DNA from: Fragilaria crotonensis
Taxonomy: Eukaryota > Bacillariophyta > Fragilariophyceae > Fragilariales > Fragilariaceae
Assembly: GCA_022925895.1 (NCBI GenBank)
Contig: JAKSYS010000794.1
Location: 1 to 24,865, forward strand
Direction: 5' to 3'
Length of the DNA stretch: 24,865 nt
Part shown: positions 19,085-24,865 of the stretch, piece after piece
How positions within the stretch are numbered: position 1 is the stretch's first letter
Layout of the letters: each line of letters begins with the position of its first letter
Made by a program: the position numbers and the translations under genes
The notes under the pieces: generated by a model
Told to the model about the DNA's origin: nothing
What the model saw: the letters and a program-made list of their open reading frames with translations, nothing else
Databases searched by the model: none

Positions 19085-19489
19085 GTGCATAAAGATCAGC
19101 AGTCCGCGGTGTGATTTGTGTTGTCAAATAACAATGGTTGGGGAATCCTTGTTTGCATAACATTCTGCCTGCTTCATCCTGAACAACCTGTGCTCCAATA
19201 TCCCCACTGCCACATGCCACATCCAAAGTTTGATTGCTCTGCAATAAGACTTGTAGTGAATCGAAAAACAACTGCATGAGGGAGTAAGGAAGTTTAGGAA
19301 TCAGCACTACTAAGCTAATGCCAAGTCTTTAGTCAAGACTATAGAGTGTACCCCATTCCCGTCCCATCATACTAGTACAGGAGGGCGATAACTTAATTGA
19401 CCTATTTCCCCCCAAGATCCCCTGTGCATCCCGTCCCATCTTCATCATCTTCATGACTGTCGTTGGACAAATGCAGTGATCAGCGTCTG

Positions 19490-20910
19490 ACGTTGACCCT
19501 CTTTAACCATACGTCTACGAGCCCCTATCATGGGAATGAGCCAGTTTCTCTGAGTCGCTCCTTTCTTTTTTGCCAATTCAGCATCCCTTATTTCTTAACA
19601 AAGGATCAAGTCTGTTGAGCCATGTAGTGCTTCATTTTGTCCTTTCCATAGAGATTGAGTAAGTGACTGCTGCATTGCCTGTAGAATCTTGTTTTACAGT
19701 TTGGAAACCCCTTCCTTGATGTGTGCTGTGCTGCCTGTACTACTTAAAGAAAAAGAAGTTAACCCACTGAGCAATGTGTTGGCAAAGATGGCGGTCGCTG
19801 CATGAATATTTGATCATTTCAATACCACATTCAGTGCGGAGATTGATTGATTCCAGACCACCCATTGAGACTGGCCCAAAACGAATTGCCCTTGGTAATT
19901 TTCGCTTATCCCCAGACATGGTAGTGTGTTAGGTAGTATTATCTTGGACTGTACTGTGTCACAGCACTCCTCTTCATCACTTGCAATAGCAGGAAGTGAA
20001 TACCGCATCGGGAGAGTATACACTCCGATATCTGATGTCGTTAAACGCGGCCGGAGACTTCAAATGTCGCGAGTATCATGTGTCTGCCTTTTCTTTAACT
20101 ATCAGCCATGTAGTGAGACAAGTTCCTCAATGCTGATTGATAAACTCCGAGTATCCGCGATGGTCTAGCAGCTATCGAGAGAATGTGGTGGAATATTTGT
20201 GACGTCTTTTGTCAATCCATTTGGAAGAGTAATCCCAGGATCGTCATCCGAAACTTCCATCTCTCCAATCCCAGAAAAACACGAACCGCAAACATTTGGT
20301 GAGATTAAAAGACCCACTTGAAAAAGGGAGTAGTAACTTCTCCAATGTTTGTGCTGCTGTCTCCAGACCGTTAATTAACTCTTCAAATCTTTTTTGTTCC
20401 TTCATCGGTTATGCCTAACGCAGTGTCATCAACGAAGGCATCCACTACTAGTCTTCGTTGTTCTAGGGTTCCATCATAGGACCGAAAACTGATTCGGTCT
20501 GGTGCTACTTGATCAAGTGTATTCAGTGAGATCACCACCAATCATAGCAAAATGGATGGTGAGGCACCACTCCCTCGACCAGCAGTCCTCAAAAGTGGTG
20601 CAAAAGGTGCGCCTGAATGTGAGGTCTCCGAGATGCTGTGTACAGTTTTGGCGGTATGGTTCATTATTTCTAGGGACTTGGCATGTGATTGTATAGCTTG
20701 ACATGGCATTCCGCATCGTTGCGCTGCCATCATTCCCAAGGCTACAATAAGAATGCGATCAAAACATGCTGGTGCCACATCGTCACTGTCAAATCAAGCA
20801 TAGTTGAGTTTCAATACTCACACGTGTTGGCTGCAAGCTGATTCAGCATGATCACATCCATAGCGGTGGCCAGATGAGGAGGATGCATGTTGATCTGTAT
20901 TCTTCTTTCC
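19490..20910 (-). pseudogene. Degenerate reverse transcriptase
   Basis: No long frame survives, but conserved RT blocks occur in order on the minus strand. ATAMDVIMLNQLA lies near 20860. FDSDD-VAPACFDRI (motif A) lies near 20800-20755, with a TGA just before it. GRGSGASPSI (motif B) lies near 20578-20549, and AFVDDTA (motif C) at about 20445-20420. FEELINGLETAAQTLEKLL and FNLTKC (about 20390-20280) follow across frame changes, then RYSLPAIASDEEECCDTVQ in a short frame at 19814-20023. Stops and frame changes are scattered through it. The block pattern resembles RTs that I associate with diatom retroelements. Whether it is a LINE-like or other class cannot be decided here. It has no detectable repeat ends. 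Confidence 0.7.
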
Positions 20911-21999
20911 ACCATGAGACACTGCAGATGATGGCTTTGCTGACATTTTGGTTCTGATACTTTTAGCTTCCCGAAAGCAGTGGATGGAATCCTAGAAGCA
21001 GTCAGTACAAACTGCTGTGGAGAACACCTAGTACTGTTTACTCATTTGCCATGCCAAGCACCTGGTACAATGCCCTTGTTTGAGAAGGTACTGCCTATAG
21101 TGGTTATGATGCTGCACTGGACAGTCTGAAGCATTAAGCAATGGGTCAAACATCCCACAATGTCTGGATGGCAGCCACAACACCATCCGAAAGACCTATC
21201 AATTGAATGTGAGTAGTTGTTTTTTCATGAACTGGCTGGCAATCGTCAATCGTGCCTCACCATCCAAGATGTGATGGATACAGCTGCCTGGGAGGGTTGG
21301 AGGGTCAATAGGCCACTATTCAAGTGACATATTGGTGAAAATGATGCCAGAGATTCATTTGGTAATTCAACTGGAGTATTACTGAGTATTAACGCATTGC
21401 GGTAGTAGAGAGTAGACTATAGAGTACTCATTTCTGCAGTTTGGTCTTCAATGCATCATGGTAAGGACTGAGTTGCTTGTGAGTGAAATGGTGAACTGGC
21501 TGCTGGCTTGGTTACATTCCAGTACTACGGCTGGTACTTCGAGTAGCTGGTACAGTCAACTCGGAGTACGGTGTAGCTCAGTAAACCAGTATCATACTGC
21601 AATAAAAGGACAACTAGTACTAGTAGTAGCACAACTTATTAGCTATGATAGTACTGTAGGAGTACTTTTTCTCGGCGTGGCTCGGAGTGCAAGTACTGTT
21701 GACAATTAGTTCCGGTAGGTGGTATTCCAGTACAAGTACCCCATGGTACCCTGTAGAGCGTATGGTCGTCCGGCAGAATTACATACATTTCGTCTGTTAT
21801 TCACCCCTTCGGCACTCTGTGATCCTCTTCGCCCGGTCCAGCGCAGCGCGCAGCACGGCCTTGGACGTTGTAATCATACAAATGGACAGACGGTGCGGGC
21901 ATTCTGGTCGCACTGCGCGCCATCAGCATTTGTCCCGCATAAAATTATTAGGATCATTATTAATCCAGACACGCGGCTGACTAGGTGACCGATTCCACG
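20911..21999. other. Non-coding region upstream of RanBP1, with GTAC cluster
   Basis: No gene is recognised. From 21424 to 21749 the palindrome GTAC occurs 12 times (at 21424, 21522, 21534, 21550, 21566, 21617, 21651, 21662, 21693, 21730, 21736, 21746). The last 250 bp before the RanBP1 ATG lack the cluster, include a GC-rich stretch (CGCAGCGCGCAGC near 21842), and should contain the promoter. Any regulatory role of the GTAC cluster is unknown. Confidence 0.55.
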
Positions 22000-22968
22000 A
22001 TGAGTGAAGTTGAAGAAACGACGGAGAATCCAACGACGGAAGAGGGTGCTGAAGATGAACCCGTGAAGGAAGAGGAAAGCACGGCAACCTTTGAGCCAGT
22101 GGTAAGTCTATTCTTGGTAGTTGTCGAAGACACTACTCACCATACTCATCAAAATTCGACGGGCGTCCGCGCTTGTAGGATTTATGTAGGAACTGGTACA
22201 TGTATGTACCATGTTGATTTCATTGACGACTTTATTGCTATGGAATGCGTCCTTGATGTTACTCAACGTCCACATCTGCCTGTTTCTAATTTTTCTTTCT
22301 ATATGCATAGGTCAAGCTTGAGGAAGTCGAAGTCAAAAGTGGAGAAGAGGACGAGGTGAGTGACCCGTGTTGGGTCAAGAATGCCACGTTCGATCATTTG
22401 AAATGCCGGACGTATGATGCATTGCATTATGAATTGAATGCACTAAAACTGACGCGCCGCTTTACAGGAAGTTGTAATTGGCCTTCGAGCGAAGCTTTTC
22501 ATCTTTGGAGAGACTCTGCTCGATAAAGGAAGTGGCAAGAAATCGTGGAAAGAGCGAGGTATCGGAGAAATTCGTATCCTTCGTCATAGAGAACACCAAG
22601 GTCTTCGTGTCTTGATGCGACAGGAGAAGACAATGAAAGTGATCGTCAACCATGCGCTGGATCCTAGGATTGCGCTAGAGCCAAATGCGGGATCGGACAG
22701 GTCTTGGGTTTGGTCTGCCTTCGATTTTGCGGAAGGTGTGCTGACAGAGACAGTCTTTGCTATTCGTTTCGCTGACTCCGACATTGCAAACCAGTTCAAA
22801 GAAAAATTTATCGAGTGCCAAAAGGAGATGGAAACGCTGCTCGCTGGAGAAGACAAACCAAGTGCAGATGGAGGTGCCGCAGCTGATGACGCTGCTGCAG
22901 CGCTTGCTGGGCTGAAAACTAACGACGATGCTGACGCTGATGACGACGACGACAGCGTCGATGTTTAA
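22000..22968 (+). CDS. RANBP1: Ran-binding protein 1 (three exons)
   Basis: Exons are 22000-22101, 22311-22355 and 22468-22968. The introns (209 and 112 bp) begin GTAAGT and GTGAGT, end CATAG and TACAG, and are both phase 0. The product is 215 residues. An acidic N-terminus leads into FEPVVKLEEVEVKSGEEDEE, then the RanBP1 domain: LRAKLFIFGE, KKSWKERGIGEIRILRH, LMRQEKTMKVIVNH and the signature GSDRSWVW, then AIRFADSDIANQFKEKFIECQ. An Ala/Asp-rich tail ends in DDDDSVDV. RanBP1 binds Ran-GTP and, with RanGAP, promotes hydrolysis and release from export complexes in the cytoplasm. Length and domain fit the family. An upstream in-frame GTG at 21985 is not needed. Exon 2 is only 15 codons. The gene is intact and converges on the LMBRD2-like gene. 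Confidence 0.94.
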
Positions 22969-23021
22969 CATATATACTCTCGTAGATAAAAATGTTAGAT
23001 TACTCCGTACTATTCAACCCC

Positions 23022-24836
23022 TCAAACTATGCCATTTGACAAATCTCCGCTAGAACTCTGTGTCGACAATGGTTCGCTTCCATTCCGGATGCCGGACCGG
23101 CGAAGTAATGTGATGCCTTCGTTGACCTTGTTTTCAAGGGTTTCTTGGTCGCCTAACAGAATTGCATCCTCGTGGTCGATGCGAAGGAGGGCAAGAAGAC
23201 GTGCGTAACCATCACACAGGGTAAACCCGCACAGTGCCAAGATTAAAAGCGGTGCGTAGATTGAGAAATTAGTGCCGAAGAATGGAACCGTTTCCATGTT
23301 GCTCATAACATGAGCGAAAGCACAGTCAGTCGACGAAGTATCATATTTAATCCTGCATTTTGCAAAAAAAGTCAGCGGTTGCGTCATTGCATCACATTCA
23401 ACCGATGGGACTTACATGAATAGATAGTTGTATCCCAATGGAAATTGCATGCGAACCAAGTATTGAGCGTTGAAAACCAACGCGATACCGGAGCTCATCA
23501 TACGTCCACGCAGCTTGTAGGGCCCAAACAGGCTGAGCTTGAAAAGGCTGCTGTAAACACATATGGACATGTACAGAAAGGGGATCAAAGCCGACAATTG
23601 AAAGAGCATCCCTCGCGTCTCGTCGAACCATCGCAACAACCAAGCAAATGGCGAGGCATTGAAGGGGAGCCACAATGTCGCTTCTGACCACAGCACCATG
23701 CCAGATAAAACTGCACACATCATCGCCAAAACTCTGATGCATGGATTCCGCAGACAACTCAGCCAGACATGTCGCATATAAGACGATATGTTTGCCAAGC
23801 AAATTGCGAACTTTGGGTCAGCGTCGGAGTTCGATTGTATACGTGCGATGATGGGGCCTTCGGTCAGCTCAGCATAGAATTCGCTCCTCTTAACAACTGA
23901 AAGCCAACGCTGTTCCGCCGACAAAACCTCATTTTGAGCATGTTGAAGTCGGCGATTAAGTTTGGCCAGGCATTCAATAGTAGGAAAGCCTTCGTCCGAA
24001 ACTGCGGCAGAATGACTTTCTTGGCGTCGTTGGCCAGTTGTTCGTCGGCGTTGCAACTCGGGAGACAGGACTGCAGTGGTCTTGCGTAAGGTTAACAATT
24101 TGTCGACACATCGTGCATAATGGTGATCCAAGGTTCGCATGCGACTGCCGTTCTGTTCGTACTCTCCGATGCGTGCGGCTGTGTTGTCAATCATAGCCTC
24201 GCAATCTTGCAAGTCCCAAACCGCTTCAAAAAGATGCTCATCCGCATTTGAGGCAATTATTTGAGTTCGTCTCAATTCCATGGCAGGATCAGCCTGACGC
24301 CAAAGTTTCCTTGGTAGGTCCACTAATCCGTATCCTAGCAAGAGCGACACCAACAAAAGACCGTATGTATTACCGATCGCCATGAGAACAGGAACAACAT
24401 GCCACGAATGTAACTGAATGACCATGAAAGCAACGCCTAATACTCCAAGCACAAGGAGCACGAGATATCCCTGAATTGCAGCTCTGCATCCAGCTTGAAG
24501 GCGTGACCGAAACGTGAAGTGACCACTTAGAAGCGCTTCACGGATAAGTGGTAACAGGAAAAATCCGAGAAGAAACGTTGTCCAGTAAGTTATCTGCCAA
24601 GGGCCATAGGTTGCATTGGGGTGGATCTTCTGGTCGTAATCAGCATCGTAGACGGTTGTGATCGTCAAGTCAACTGGCAACAATGCCACTCCAGCGAATC
24701 CAAGACCGAAGCTTAACACCACAAAGACCTTGATAGAGAAGCTAGTACTGGGGCTGGCAAAGTGACAAACTAGAAAGGCTGACAGAAGAAACAGAGCAAG
24801 GAGAAGAAGGAGCAGGAATTCGGTGGGAAGGTCCAT
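23022..24836 (-). CDS. LMBRD2: LMBR1-domain membrane protein, LMBRD2-like (two exons)
   Basis: Exon 1 is 24836-23416 and exon 2 is 23352-23022. The 63-bp intron (23415-23353) starts GTAAGT and ends TGCAG. Joining them gives 583 residues without a stop. Hydrophobic spans lie near residues 6-24, 35-53, 82-98, 120-142, 150-172, 364-388, 411-432 and 448-465. A ninth (SIYAPLLILALCGFTL) is in exon 2, as expected for nine-span LMBR1 proteins. Recognisable blocks are WQITYWTTFLLGFFLLPLIRE, GHFTFRSRL and GYGLVDLPRKLWR before a charged, coiled-coil-like stretch (185-320). After the splice come AFAHVMSNMETVPFFG and KVNEGITLL. Animal LMBRD2 affects receptor signalling and trafficking; the role in protists is unknown. 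The ATG lies 29 bp from the window edge, so the promoter is outside. Confidence 0.88.
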
Positions 24837-24865
24837 GGTGGATGATCACAGAAAATAGGCTACTA

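Noticed and set aside
9484-19092. hAT-type ends (CAG...CTG with an 8-bp target duplication)
   Set aside because: The bases outside CAG and CTG continue as inverted, not direct, repeats, and the transposase is not hAT.
19068-19307. 79-residue minus-strand frame overlapping the right terminus
   Set aside because: It has no recognisable similarity, starts outside the element and ends inside the inverted repeat. It is most likely chance.
22108-22308. 66-residue minus-strand frame within RanBP1 intron 1
   Set aside because: It sits inside an intron with good splice sites and has no similarity or start context.
1-24865. tRNA, rRNA, CRISPR array or bacterial operon signals
   Set aside because: No cloverleaf, rRNA core, regularly spaced repeat or Shine-Dalgarno-led gene series was seen. 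Introns and protein families are eukaryotic.

Overview
The window looks like nuclear DNA of a photosynthetic stramenopile, most likely a diatom. It has short GT-AG introns (63, 112 and 209 bp), tightly packed housekeeping genes at the right end, a secreted Pro/Thr/Ser-repeat membrane protein of a style common in diatoms, and several transposon protein types that I associate with diatom genomes. The species cannot be fixed from the sequence alone. More than two thirds of the window is mobile DNA.

Left third (185-6617): a tyrosine-recombinase retrotransposon of the DIRS order, Ngaro-like, lying on the minus strand. Its split direct repeats are all present in the diagnostic order A - genes - B - A - B. 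It encodes a Gag-like protein with a zinc knuckle, then a pol with reverse transcriptase, RNase H and tyrosine recombinase. Gag ends at a TGA followed by CGG and, 7 nt later, a strong hairpin. Pol continues in the same frame with no ATG before its conserved block. This is the layout expected for stop-codon readthrough.

6795-8039 is a host gene for a secreted or membrane protein with a 47-residue repeat. 8040-9491 is non-coding apart from an 84/83-bp tandem duplication.

Centre (9492-19084): I interpret this as one 9.6-kb DNA transposon. Inverted repeats (16 bp perfect, 26 of 30 matching, with a further shared motif at the same offset) bound the region. Subterminal TGTTA motifs point inward from both ends. 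Inside are three gene modules: a broken Plavaka-like (EnSpm/CACTA-related) transposase on the minus strand; a plus-strand gene with an HxD...H pattern suggesting a 2-oxoglutarate/Fe(II) dioxygenase fold; and a minus-strand protein with a basic/acidic N-terminus and a conserved helical C-terminus. If the single-element reading is right, it parallels the known fungal association of TET/JBP dioxygenases with large DNA transposons, but with another transposase family.

Right (19085-21999): a degenerate reverse transcriptase on the minus strand, then a non-coding stretch with a dense GTAC cluster. Two intact, convergent single-copy genes close the window: RanBP1 (22000-22968, +, three exons) and an LMBRD2-like nine-span membrane protein (23022-24836, -, two exons), 53 bp apart.

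The open frames in both young-looking mobile elements are broken by single-base shifts, several of them in short homopolymers. The host genes are intact. This may be decay, or uncorrected assembly indels in repeats.
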